Below are positions 1 through 5,153 of a stretch of DNA of 6,176 bases, in pieces. The notes below the pieces were generated by a model. The model saw only the letters and a program-made list of their open reading frames with translations, was not told the DNA's origin and ran no database searches. Origin of the DNA: CAYFXA01 sp964347135 (GTDB lineage Bacteria > Patescibacteriota > Microgenomatia > PFEM01 > JAHIFH01); assembly GCA_964347135.1 (NCBI GenBank), contig CAYFXA010000032.1:1-6176 (forward strand). Reading direction: 5' to 3'. Position 1 is the stretch's first letter, and the number at the start of each line of letters is the position of its first letter. A program made the translations under genes and the position numbers.

Positions 1-5
1 TTTTG

Positions 6-78
6 AGCCGCCTCTCGGATTCGAACCGAGGACCTACTGTTTACAAAACAGTTGCTCTAACCACTGAGCTAAGGCGGC
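6..78 (-). tRNA. tRNA-Thr (anticodon UGU)
   Basis: The minus strand folds into a complete 73-nt cloverleaf. It has a 7-bp acceptor stem (GCCGCCT with AGGCGGC), a GCTC/GAGC D stem, an anticodon stem ACTGT/ACAGT closing the loop TTTGTAA, a 5-nt variable loop (AGGTC) and a CTCGG/CCGAG T stem with loop TTCGAAT. The anticodon read from the loop is UGU, which decodes ACA and usually other ACN threonine codons. The discriminator base is U. The following bases are CAA, so CCA is not encoded and must be added by a tRNA nucleotidyltransferase. Confidence 0.96.
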
Positions 79-90
79 AGGAGTAGTTAT

Positions 91-119
91 ATTATACCTC
101 AAGAAAGAGATAGGAGCAA
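91..119 (-). promoter_or_regulatory. promoter of tRNA-Thr
   Basis: A consensus -10 box TATAAT (96 to 91 on the minus strand) lies 12 bases upstream of the mature tRNA 5' end. A weak -35 candidate TTGCTC (119 to 114) sits at a 17-bp spacing. The expected start near 84 would leave a leader of about five bases for RNase P to remove. The -10 box is clear and the -35 is poor. Confidence 0.6.
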
Positions 120-129
120 AAAAAGAAGC

Positions 130-1314
130 TTAAATAGGGAATTTGTTTATTTCTGCTTGAAATTCTTCCCAATCTTCTTCAAGTTCCTCAATTCCTCTGA
201 CCGTAGGATTCTTTTGCCAGAAGGTGATTGTTTCAACCAAACTGGTTTCGTAACCAGAAACGATGTCGAGCATTAACGATTGAAGGGCTCTTTCTAAAGC
301 CTCAATATCTTTATTTTTAAGAGCTTCAAGGAGTTCGTAAAAAACCTCGACCTCGTCATCGGCTCTTGCTGCTTCTTTGCGATGTTCCTCGCGCAAATCT
401 TCAGTCAGTTTCGAGGTATCGATGTTACGGTAATCAGTTATCAACCTCTCAAGTTCTTTTAACTTATCCTCGTAATTTTTAATCGAGGCTTCATCCGCTC
501 CTCTTAGGATTGCTTCTTCAAAGGCTATGCCTAGTTCAAAGCCAACGGTTATTGCCCTAATACTCATACTGTTTTCCTTATCTAAGTAATCAAGAAAGTA
601 GGTTGCTTCTTCAGCGTAGGCTTCGGTTCTTTCAATCAAAGGTCTGTTTTTCGAAAAGAAAAAGTTGAGGGGAAAGGAGTTAATTTTTAAGCCAATGTTA
701 AAACTGTTACTGTCAATTTCATTGGCTGTTTTCTTACCCTCACGATATAATTCACCCAATTCTCGCAATTGTTTCATTGCCGGGCTGTCTTCAAGCCCCA
801 AGACTTTTTCTTGGGCTGATTCTGTTGATTCCGCTTCTGTTCCTTCCAAGCCTGATTCTTCTAAAACGGTTTTGGCGCCCAGAAGCTGATTTCGGGTCGC
901 ACTTGGCTCTTCTTCTTCTGGTGTTTCTTTAATAACGGTAATGATTTTGTTGTAGGTTGTTCGAAGCGATTTGATTTTACTGACTTCGGTTTGGGTAAGG
1001 TTTTTGAGTTCATCTTTTTGCTTCCAAAAAAAGAAAACCGAGCCCCCAACTAAAATTGCTAAAAGAAAGATTACAAGAAGAATATAAAGCCAAAGTTTGG
1101 ATCTTGGTGTTTCAACCGTAAAACTTTCAGGGATTTCTTCAGTAACTGGTGGAGTTTCGGTTTTTTGGGGTGGAGGAGGTGATGGAGGAGGAGGTTGAGG
1201 CGGTGCTTTATAAGGTGGAGGTGGTGGCACTTTTTGAGTCGGCTCTTGAGATTGAGCTTCTTGAGGTTGGCTGCCAGGCGTGCCTATGCCTCCTGGTGGG
1301 GCAGTTTCATCCAT
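130..1314 (-). CDS. membrane-anchored protein with proline-rich N-terminus, function unknown
   Basis: I do not recognise this 394-residue protein. Residues 1-70 are low-complexity and rich in Pro, Gln and Glu, with poly-proline runs around 30-34 and 39-49. One hydrophobic segment (about 74-97) is preceded by RSK and followed by WKQKDE. The remaining ~295 residues are charged and predicted by eye to be helical, with coiled-coil-like stretches near 100-130 and 280-345. With one internal membrane span, one side is the proline-rich tail and the other the large helical domain; the basic residue balance does not settle which is outside. ATG at 1314 is chosen. An in-frame TTG at 1347 would add 11 residues, but it coincides with a TTGACA box and has no ribosome site. 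No terminator hairpin is visible before the tRNA. Proline-rich tails often bind partner proteins, but no partner is suggested here. Confidence 0.82.
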   Translation of the reverse strand: MDETAPPGGIGTPGSQPQEAQSQEPTQKVPPPPPYKAPPQPPPPSPPPPQKTETPPVTEEIPESFTVETPRSKLWLYILLVIFLLAILVGGSVFFFWKQKDELKNLTQTEVSKIKSLRTTYNKIITVIKETPEEEEPSATRNQLLGAKTVLEESGLEGTEAESTESAQEKVLGLEDSPAMKQLRELGELYREGKKTANEIDSNSFNIGLKINSFPLNFFFSKNRPLIERTEAYAEEATYFLDYLDKENSMSIRAITVGFELGIAFEEAILRGADEASIKNYEDKLKELERLITDYRNIDTSKLTEDLREEHRKEAARADDEVEVFYELLEALKNKDIEALERALQSLMLDIVSGYETSLVETITFWQKNPTVRGIEELEEDWEEFQAEINKFPI

Positions 1315-1327
1315 TTTTCTTAAATCA

Positions 1328-1357
1328 ATCTTACAATTGATTGTCAAGCGGTGTCAA
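1328..1357 (-). promoter_or_regulatory. candidate promoter with duplicated TTGACA boxes
   Basis: Two perfect TTGACA hexamers lie 10 bp apart, start to start, on the minus strand (1357 to 1352 and 1347 to 1342). The upstream one pairs with TAAGAT (1333 to 1328) at 18 bp. The downstream one could pair only with the weaker TTTAAG (1324 to 1319) at 17 bp. The first arrangement predicts a start near 1321, giving a leader of about six bases before the ATG at 1314. The gene may therefore be transcribed separately from the RNA upstream of it. Confidence 0.5.
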
Positions 1358-1394
1358 TAGTGTTGGTTAAAAAAGGGAAATTTTGGATATATAA

Positions 1395-1544
1395 GCCCCG
1401 CCGAAGTGGAGGAGTGTAATGCTTTTTTCCTGTATGATTTCAAGTGGGTGCCCGCCTCTAAGCCCCACGGGGATTAGAGAGACAAAACTCCCAAAAGAAC
1501 AGCGAGGAAAAGTGCTTTACAATCCCGACCGTTCTCGGCAGGAC
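1395..1544 (-). ncRNA. structured RNA of about 150 nt, probably 6S-like (RNA polymerase regulator)
   Basis: No convincing ORF lies here, but the minus strand folds into one long rod. The closing stem has 10 bp (1544-1535 with 1395-1404, two of them G-U) and begins exactly at the predicted transcription start. Next is an asymmetric bubble of 13 nt (1534-1522) against 10 nt (1414-1405). A second arm follows (1521-1505 with 1431-1415, 14 of 17 pairs), then a short stem (1493-1488 with 1450-1445) and an apical hairpin (1479-1474 with 1461-1456, capped by CCC/GGG and a CGUG loop). A closing stem, central bubble and long apical arm of this size are the hallmark of 6S RNA, which mimics an open promoter and binds sigma70-type RNA polymerase. 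The 3' side piece GGGCACCCACUUG also resembles 6S RNAs as I remember them; this is unchecked. The alternative is a structured 5' leader of the downstream gene, whose ATG is about 80 nt away. The ends are approximate. Confidence 0.62.
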
Positions 1545-1550
1545 AATTTC

Positions 1551-1579
1551 AAGATAGCATAAAATATTTTCATAGTCAA
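1551..1579 (-). promoter_or_regulatory. strong promoter for the 6S-like RNA
   Basis: On the minus strand TTGACT (1579 to 1574) and TATCTT (1556 to 1551) are separated by exactly 17 bp, and TGC directly before the -10 gives an extended -10 element. The predicted start, about seven bases downstream at 1544, falls on the first paired base of the RNA's closing stem. That agreement supports both the promoter and the strand of the RNA. Confidence 0.7.
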
Positions 1580-1586
1580 GAGGCTA

Positions 1587-1605
1587 TAATATATCGTAAT
1601 ATATC
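1587..1605. repeat. tandem AT-rich direct repeat upstream of the RNA promoter
   Basis: TAATATATC occurs twice in a row (1587-1595 and 1597-1605) with a 10-bp period, one helical turn. Relative to the minus-strand start at 1544 it sits at about -43 to -61, where an UP element or an activator would bind. It may also be only the AT-rich gap after the protease gene, whose stop is at 1613. Confidence 0.5.
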
Positions 1606-1612
1606 AGAAAAT

Positions 1613-2260
1613 TTACACGAGGGGTGTTCCAGGCAGAAGAATTGATAAGATGAAGTTAATAATGGGTGAAATAATGGCAATCACCGGCGAGATACCAAAA
1701 AAAGGAAAGATAAGGAAGATTAAAATAATGAAACCGTATTGTCTAAGAATTCCATCGACTTTGTAAGCATATTCTCGAGGAAGAAAACCAACCAAAACTT
1801 TGCCCCCATCAAGCGGGTGAATGGGAATGAGATTAAAGATAGCAAGCATAACGCTAAGAAAGATAAAAGGGGCGAGAATAGTTTCAATCAAAACAACGTA
1901 GGGACTGATGAAGATATAAGAGAGGCGGATTACAATTGAGAGAATTAAAGCCAGAACCAAATCCGCTGCTGGACCAGCAAAAGAGATAATGGCCGCATCT
2001 CGACGAGGATTACGAAGGTTAAAAGGGTCCATGGGCACGGGCTTGCCCCAACCAAAGCGAAAAAGCAAAAGCATTAAAGTGCCAATTGGGTCAAGATGAG
2101 CAAAAGGGTTAAAAGTGACTCTGCCAGCTAAACGGGCCGTAGGGTCGCCTAAGCGGTCCGCTGTCCAAGCATGAGCAAATTCATGAACGGTAATGGCCAC
2201 TAATAAAGCCCCTGCCCAAATAGCAAAGGAGAATGGATTAGTAAAAAGATATTGTAACAT
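1613..2260 (-). CDS. site-2 protease family protein (M50 zinc metalloprotease)
   Basis: This 215-residue polytopic protein is an intramembrane metalloprotease of the M50 family, which cuts membrane-anchored substrates such as anti-sigma factors. HEFAH (26-30) lies in the first hydrophobic segment and supplies the two zinc histidines and the catalytic glutamate. NLIPIHPLDGGKV (143-155) carries the conserved N/P/DG motif with the third zinc ligand, D151. NPFAHLDPIG (51-60) and SFAGPAADL (93-101) are also typical of the compact family without a PDZ domain, and the length fits. The ATG at 2260 is chosen because the family N-terminus begins there and AGG lies a few bases upstream. The reading frame stays open to 2617, but that part is antisense to rpmB and has no protease-like sequence. 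The substrate cannot be told from the window. Confidence 0.93.
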   Translation of the reverse strand: MLQYLFTNPFSFAIWAGALLVAITVHEFAHAWTADRLGDPTARLAGRVTFNPFAHLDPIGTLMLLLFRFGWGKPVPMDPFNLRNPRRDAAIISFAGPAADLVLALILSIVIRLSYIFISPYVVLIETILAPFIFLSVMLAIFNLIPIHPLDGGKVLVGFLPREYAYKVDGILRQYGFIILIFLIFPFFGISPVIAIISPIINFILSILLPGTPLV

Positions 2261-2280
2261 TGTGCCTATTTTGATATTAT
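2252..2280 (+). promoter_or_regulatory. promoter of rpmB
   Basis: TTGTAA (2252-2257) and TATTAT (2275-2280) are 17 bp apart on the plus strand. The predicted start near 2287 leaves only about four bases before the rpmB ATG, so the message would be essentially leaderless. The -10 overlaps the -10 of the opposing protease gene base for base except at the ends. Confidence 0.6.
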
Positions 2281-2281
2281 A
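2276..2281 (-). promoter_or_regulatory. extended -10 of the M50 protease gene
   Basis: The minus strand reads TGTTATAAT, a consensus -10 (2281 to 2276) with the TGN extension. No good -35 box is seen at 16-18 bp. The expected start near 2269 would leave about nine leader bases, including AGG, before the ATG at 2260. Confidence 0.6.
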
Positions 2282-2290
2282 ACAGATAAG

Positions 2291-2548
2291 ATGGCATTTA
2301 AGTGTGACCGATGCGGTAAAGGGATTGTTATTGCTTCTCAACAAAGACACAAAAAGGGTGTTGCTGGTGAACGTTGGAAGTATCGGGCTCCTAAAAGCAG
2401 GAAGATTATGAAACCCAATCTTCAGACATTCCGAGGGATTTTGGATGGTAAAAAAGGCGTTTGGAAACTTTGTACTAAGTGTTTGAAAACTGTTAAAAAA
2501 AAGAAAAAACCTGCTCCGAAAAAAACTTCTGACTCCAAAGGGAGGTGA
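2291..2548 (+). CDS. rpmB: 50S ribosomal protein L28 (bL28)
   Basis: This 85-residue basic protein is bL28, a component of the large ribosomal subunit. It opens with FKCDRCGKG (3-11), has the family's KPNLQ block (41-45), and carries a second Cys pair in LCTKCLK (60-66). Cys5, Cys8, Cys61 and Cys64 form the two CxxC knuckles of the zinc-binding type of L28; E. coli L28 lacks them. Residues 20-40 are longer than usual between the first knuckle and PNLQ. The C-terminus ends in a lysine-rich tail (from 69), a common rRNA-contacting feature. No Shine-Dalgarno sequence precedes the ATG, which fits the near-leaderless promoter. It is the first gene of a pair with the 89-residue ORF starting four bases after its TGA stop. 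Confidence 0.92.
   Translation: MAFKCDRCGKGIVIASQQRHKKGVAGERWKYRAPKSRKIMKPNLQTFRGILDGKKGVWKLCTKCLKTVKKKKKPAPKKTSDSKGR
2541..2548 (+). promoter_or_regulatory. strong ribosome binding site overlapping the rpmB stop
   Basis: GGAGGTGA is an eight-base Shine-Dalgarno match. Its last three bases are the rpmB TGA stop codon, and the next ATG is at 2552. It is by far the best ribosome site in the window and implies that the downstream gene is translated in coupling with rpmB, yet from its own start. Confidence 0.85.
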
Positions 2549-2551
2549 GAT

Positions 2552-2821
2552 ATGTCTCGGATAGAAGTAGAAAGCGCCTTGGGCATACCATCTCAAATTG
2601 AAGCAGTTGCTGAACAAAAAGGATGGGAGAGAGAATGGTCAAACCTAGGCAGTATTACTAACAAATTGGATAGAATCTTTTTTGATACATTTCTTTTTGA
2701 AAAGAACGGTAGAAAAGAAATTGTAGTAGTAGTTTACATAGATGGAGAAAACGATTTAGTGATTTCATCTTCTGAGGAGCTTTTAGAAGAAATAGGGATG
2801 TTGGGTTCAGGAGAGGAATAA
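2552..2821 (+). CDS. small acidic protein of unknown function, cotranscribed with rpmB
   Basis: I do not recognise this 89-residue protein. It looks like a soluble alpha/beta fold: a helical start (about 4-25), then FDTFLFE and KEIVVVVYID (about 55-65) as probable beta-strands, and an acidic helix SSEELLEEIGML near the C-terminus. There is no signal peptide or membrane segment. The strong ribosome site and tight linkage argue that it is a real gene. It is in the same reading frame as rpmB, separated only by TGA and one codon. Its TAA stop touches the fmt stop on the other strand with no base between, and I see no terminator hairpin. Linkage to a ribosomal gene does not by itself show a role in translation. 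Confidence 0.82.
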   Translation: MSRIEVESALGIPSQIEAVAEQKGWEREWSNLGSITNKLDRIFFDTFLFEKNGRKEIVVVVYIDGENDLVISSSEELLEEIGMLGSGEE

Positions 2822-3673
2822 CTAGCTTCTTATAATCTTCGCTTCAGGATAGCCCTCTTGAAATTGTTTCCAAGCCACTGGTTTTTTGCCTTCTAATTGA
2901 ACTTGGTCGAGAATGAGTTTGTTTCCTTCGAGGTGGGCTTTAAGGATTTTCAATCTTTTTTTATCTTTCCTTTTTATTCTGACTTCTGTCCAAGCTCCTG
3001 GCCAGGGATCCATGGCTCTAATAAATCTTTCTTTGAAAGCATCTGATTTTTGCCAATTAATTTTGCCATCATCGCGAGTGAGTTTTTTGGTGAAGGTTAC
3101 TTGGGAGTCATTTTGCTTTCTCATTTTAATTTTTCCTTCTAAATAAACAGGGAGAATTGTCATTAAAACCTGGGCGCCGGCAGTAAAAAGGCGCTTGAGT
3201 AGCGTTTCGGCGGTGTCATCTGGTCTAATTTCCACTTTGAATTGGGAAAGAATTGGTCCATGATCCATTTTCTCATCCATTTTAATAATTGTTACCCCGG
3301 TTTCTTGGTCACCATTTAGAATTGCGGTTGGTACTGGTGTCGGACCACGATACTTGGGAAGTAAAGAGGGGTGGATGTTTAGAATACCGTGTTTAGGAAT
3401 TTTCAGAATTTCTTTGGGTAGAATTTTGCCAAAAGAAGCGAGAATGCCAATGTCTGGCTTCATTTTGCTCATTTTGCTTGTGAGTTTCTTATCAAACTTC
3501 TTGGCAACCGTGAATTTCATTTCATAAAGAATCTTGGCATACTCTTCAACCGGAGAAGGGGAAGTATGGGTAACGATTCCTTTTAGCTTGAATCGTTCGT
3601 CACTACAAATTTCACTAAGAACAATAACCGAATATTGATCTGAGCCAAAGAAAATGATTTTTGGTTTTTTCAC
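2822..3673 (-). CDS. fmt: methionyl-tRNA formyltransferase
   Basis: This enzyme formylates the methionine on initiator tRNA using 10-formyl-tetrahydrofolate, making the fMet-tRNA used to start translation. The 283-residue protein has the Rossmann-like N-terminal domain (about 1-180) with LNIHPSLLPKYRG (98-110) and GDQETGVTIIKMD (121-133). N99, H101 and D137 match the catalytic Asn-His-Asp triad of E. coli Fmt (108, 110, 146), with identical spacing. The C-terminal domain keeps VTFTKKL (192-198), INW (205-207), DPWPGAW (222-228) and GKKPV near 262-266. About ten residues are missing after GIVT (32-35): the QPDRPAGRG-type loop that helps E. coli Fmt grip the initiator acceptor stem is absent. 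Hence the protein is shorter than the usual 310-315. It starts with GTG, sharing one base with the def stop (ATAGTG), so the two are translationally coupled. Confidence 0.93.
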   Translation of the reverse strand: MKKPKIIFFGSDQYSVIVLSEICSDERFKLKGIVTHTSPSPVEEYAKILYEMKFTVAKKFDKKLTSKMSKMKPDIGILASFGKILPKEILKIPKHGILNIHPSLLPKYRGPTPVPTAILNGDQETGVTIIKMDEKMDHGPILSQFKVEIRPDDTAETLLKRLFTAGAQVLMTILPVYLEGKIKMRKQNDSQVTFTKKLTRDDGKINWQKSDAFKERFIRAMDPWPGAWTEVRIKRKDKKRLKILKAHLEGNKLILDQVQLEGKKPVAWKQFQEGYPEAKIIRS

Positions 3674-4221
3674 TATTCTATTTCAACTTCAACAAAAATT
3701 TCTTTTCCTTCTTTGTCCTTTCCCAATTTGTAGACTTTTCCTTGTTGTTTTAGAACTCGGTCAACAAAAAGGATGCCATTAAGATGGTCGAGTTCGTGTT
3801 GGACAAAAGTTGATTCTTTATTTTCAAATTTATCTTGATGAGTTTTGCCTTTTAAGTCTTGCCACTTTAATTTAACAACGTGGGGGCGGTCAACAAAACC
3901 ATAAAAGTTGGGAATTGAGAGACATCCTTCTAAGAAAAGTTTCTCTTTTTCTAGGACTTGAGAGTGCTTTTTCTTGGATTTCCAGGTTATTATAGGATTG
4001 ATGAAGGGAGTAAATTTCTTACCTCTTTTAATAACAAAAACCCTGACTGGCTTACTAATTTGAATAGCAGAAAGTCCAACTCCTTTGGGTTCTTTGGCGG
4101 CTTTGGCGGTATCAATTAAATCCTTAACCAGTTTTTCGATTTTTTTGTCAATTTTTTTAACTGGTTTTGATTGTTGGCGTAATTTTGGATTGGGAACAAT
4201 AATAATTTTTTTGACTGCCAT
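3673..4221 (-). CDS. def: peptide deformylase
   Basis: This metalloenzyme removes the formyl group from the N-terminal methionine of new proteins, reversing the mark laid by Fmt. All three family motifs are present in 182 residues: GVGLSAIQI (47-55, the GxGLAAxQ motif with Ser and Ile substitutions), EGCLSIP (98-104, Cys100 a metal ligand) and QHELDHLNG (141-149, His142 and His146 as ligands with Glu143 catalytic). Its length is normal. It is rich in lysine, especially in the first 70 residues and between motifs I and II (81-94). It is upstream of and one base overlapping with fmt, a common arrangement. The ATG at 4221 has no Shine-Dalgarno sequence, and an extended -10 lies just six bases before it. 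Confidence 0.96.
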   Translation of the reverse strand: MAVKKIIIVPNPKLRQQSKPVKKIDKKIEKLVKDLIDTAKAAKEPKGVGLSAIQISKPVRVFVIKRGKKFTPFINPIITWKSKKKHSQVLEKEKLFLEGCLSIPNFYGFVDRPHVVKLKWQDLKGKTHQDKFENKESTFVQHELDHLNGILFVDRVLKQQGKVYKLGKDKEGKEIFVEVEIE

Positions 4222-4227
4222 AGGAAA

Positions 4228-4233
4228 ATTCTA
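4228..4233 (-). promoter_or_regulatory. extended -10 directly before def
   Basis: The minus strand reads TGTTAGAAT: the hexamer TAGAAT (4233 to 4228) with a TGN extension. Only six bases separate it from the def ATG at 4221, so transcription would start at or next to the A of the ATG. No good -35 is present. Read-through from the AMMECR1 gene, whose stop is 32 bases upstream of the def start, is an alternative source of def mRNA. Confidence 0.5.
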
Positions 4234-4253
4234 ACAGAATTGAGGCTAAAAAG

Positions 4254-4772
4254 CTACTTTTCTTTGTGTCTTTTAACCGTAAAAGTTTCTAAACTAACTT
4301 TTTCTTTGGGATTAATGCCCGCTTTTTGGCAACAGATACTGATTTGTTGTTCAGGAGTGTCCACACCTTCTATATCAGGTAAAAGCAAGCCTTTGCGTCC
4401 ATCTTCAGCAATAACAATCAGACCATGTTTTTTGGGATTGAGTTGTTTTTTGGTTGCTTTTTTGGGTTGGGAAAGAATGTCAACGGAATAAGTTAATAAT
4501 GGTAGTTCTTCTTTGGTAATTATGGAAAAGCGGGGGTCTTGAGAGGCAGAAGAAATAGCATTGGTAACGATTTCCAGAGCCAGATTGGGTTTGGTGGGCA
4601 TAAAAGTACCGATGCAACCCCGGAGTTCACCATCTTTCTTATGAATGGAAACAAAAACCCCGGCTTTTTTCTTTAACATTTCCTGGGGCAGTTTTTTGGG
4701 TAAAGGAAGAATTTTGTTGGTTTTGATATAGGTTTCAACCGTATTTTTAGCCAGTTTAACGTATGGGCTCAT
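4254..4772 (-). CDS. amrA: AMMECR1-domain protein (AmmeMemoRadiSam system protein A)
   Basis: The 172-residue protein is essentially one AMMECR1 domain. It has the signature LRGCIG (50-55) in GELRGCIGTF, NAISSASQDPRF (71-82), SVDILSQP (96-103), HGLIV (116-120) and LLLPDIEG followed by TPEQQISICCQKAG (129-152). The family occurs in all domains of life and its biochemical activity is not established. In bacteria it is often encoded with MEMO-type and radical SAM proteins, or fused behind a LigB-like dioxygenase domain. That LigB-like domain is here a separate upstream gene on the same strand (5140-5757), 367 bp away. No radical SAM gene is visible in the window. The gene ends 32 bases before def and could be cotranscribed with def-fmt. 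The ATG at 4772 lies just below a good promoter. Confidence 0.9.
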   Translation of the reverse strand: MSPYVKLAKNTVETYIKTNKILPLPKKLPQEMLKKKAGVFVSIHKKDGELRGCIGTFMPTKPNLALEIVTNAISSASQDPRFSIITKEELPLLTYSVDILSQPKKATKKQLNPKKHGLIVIAEDGRKGLLLPDIEGVDTPEQQISICCQKAGINPKEKVSLETFTVKRHKEK

Positions 4773-4781
4773 GATGAGTTC

Positions 4782-4810
4782 ATTTTATCATTCATCCAGG
4801 TAAATGTTAA
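4782..4810 (-). promoter_or_regulatory. promoter of the AMMECR1 gene
   Basis: On the minus strand TTAACA (4810 to 4805) and TAAAAT (4787 to 4782) are 17 bp apart, with TGA before the -10 as an extended element. The predicted start near 4775 leaves about three bases before the ATG at 4772. It is back to back with the plus-strand promoter, whose -35 begins ten bases further on. Confidence 0.7.
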
Positions 4811-4819
4811 TCTAGCGCA

Positions 4820-4848
4820 TTGAGTTGTGCTCTAAAGGATGTTAAAAT
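4820..4848 (+). promoter_or_regulatory. promoter of the 93-residue ORF
   Basis: TTGAGT (4820-4825) and TAAAAT (4843-4848) are 17 bp apart, and TGT before the -10 makes it extended. The predicted start near 4855 gives a leader of about 17 bases. That leader contains AGGA (4861-4864) seven bases before the ATG at 4872, a modest ribosome site. This gene is thus one of the few here with a normal leader. Confidence 0.68.
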
Positions 4849-4871
4849 TTTTGTGAGTATAGGATTAGATT

Positions 4872-5153
4872 ATGGAGAGACTAAATGGAGAAACTGGATA
4901 TGCTAGAATTTTGGAAGAAGTCAGAGACATGGTTGGACGGAAAGGCGAGACTTTAGATGGACGCCATTTTGAAATCAAGGGAATTGAAGAGGTCGACGGA
5001 AAAGAAAGGGTAGCTATAAAATATCACTTAATTCCATTGACACGAAGCGATAGGCATCCCGTTATTTATCTTTTACCAAAAACAGTTCTCCGGCGCATAA
5101 GCAGTGGGAAATGGACTTTATCCCCCCCAGGAGAAATAATTAACTTATCTTAA
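4872..5153 (+). CDS. small protein of unknown function between the AMMECR1 and LigB-like genes
   Basis: I do not recognise this 93-residue protein. A short helix (about 8-22, ARILEEVRDMV) is followed by a stretch that looks beta-rich: HFEIKGIEEV (32-41), RVAIKYHLIPL (46-56) and PVIYLLPKTVL (63-73). It ends with WTLSPPGEIINLS. It is soluble with mixed charge and has no Cys pair or membrane segment. A complete promoter, an AGGA ribosome site and a protein-like composition support it as a real gene. It is oriented against its neighbours: it diverges from the AMMECR1 gene and converges on the LigB-like gene, overlapping its 3' end by 14 bases (5140-5153). It splits what is elsewhere one AMMECR1 fusion gene or tight pair, so it may be an insertion. 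Confidence 0.78.
   Translation: MERLNGETGYARILEEVRDMVGRKGETLDGRHFEIKGIEEVDGKERVAIKYHLIPLTRSDRHPVIYLLPKTVLRRISSGKWTLSPPGEIINLS

Noticed and set aside
118..132. T-run after the stop of the proline-rich gene as a terminator.
   Set aside because: The minus strand has T7 here, but only the AAGCTT palindrome precedes it. No stable stem can be drawn.
665..889. Plus-strand ORFs inside the proline-rich gene (665-889 and 1149-1340), and others inside fmt, def-side genes and the M50 gene.
   Set aside because: They are antisense shadows of better-supported genes, with no ribosome site and no recognisable protein features.
1315..1347. TTG at 1347 as start of the proline-rich protein.
   Set aside because: The TTG is part of a TTGACA box and has no ribosome site. 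The ATG at 1314 suits the promoter better and loses only 11 unremarkable residues.
1369..1374. T6 run on the minus strand as an intrinsic terminator of the 6S-like RNA.
   Set aside because: About 20 bases separate it from the GC-rich closing stem, and no hairpin lies directly before it.
1395..1544. RNase P RNA, tmRNA or SRP RNA as identity of the structured RNA.
   Set aside because: It is too short and lacks the RNase P core motifs. There is no tRNA-like end or tag frame for tmRNA, and no GGAA-loop SRP core.
1585..1590. Consensus TATAAT on the plus strand.
   Set aside because: No -35 box at 16-18 bp and no plus-strand gene downstream. It is probably part of the AT-rich repeat.
2546..2548. 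UGA recoded as glycine, as in Gracilibacteria/Absconditabacteria.
   Set aside because: No conserved gene here has an internal UGA. The one UGA ends a complete L28 and is followed by a strong ribosome site and a new ATG.
2261..2617. Upstream extension of the M50 protease frame (about 119 extra residues).
   Set aside because: It lies antisense to rpmB and has no protease-like or signal sequence. The family N-terminus, a ribosome site and a -10 box all point to the ATG at 2260.
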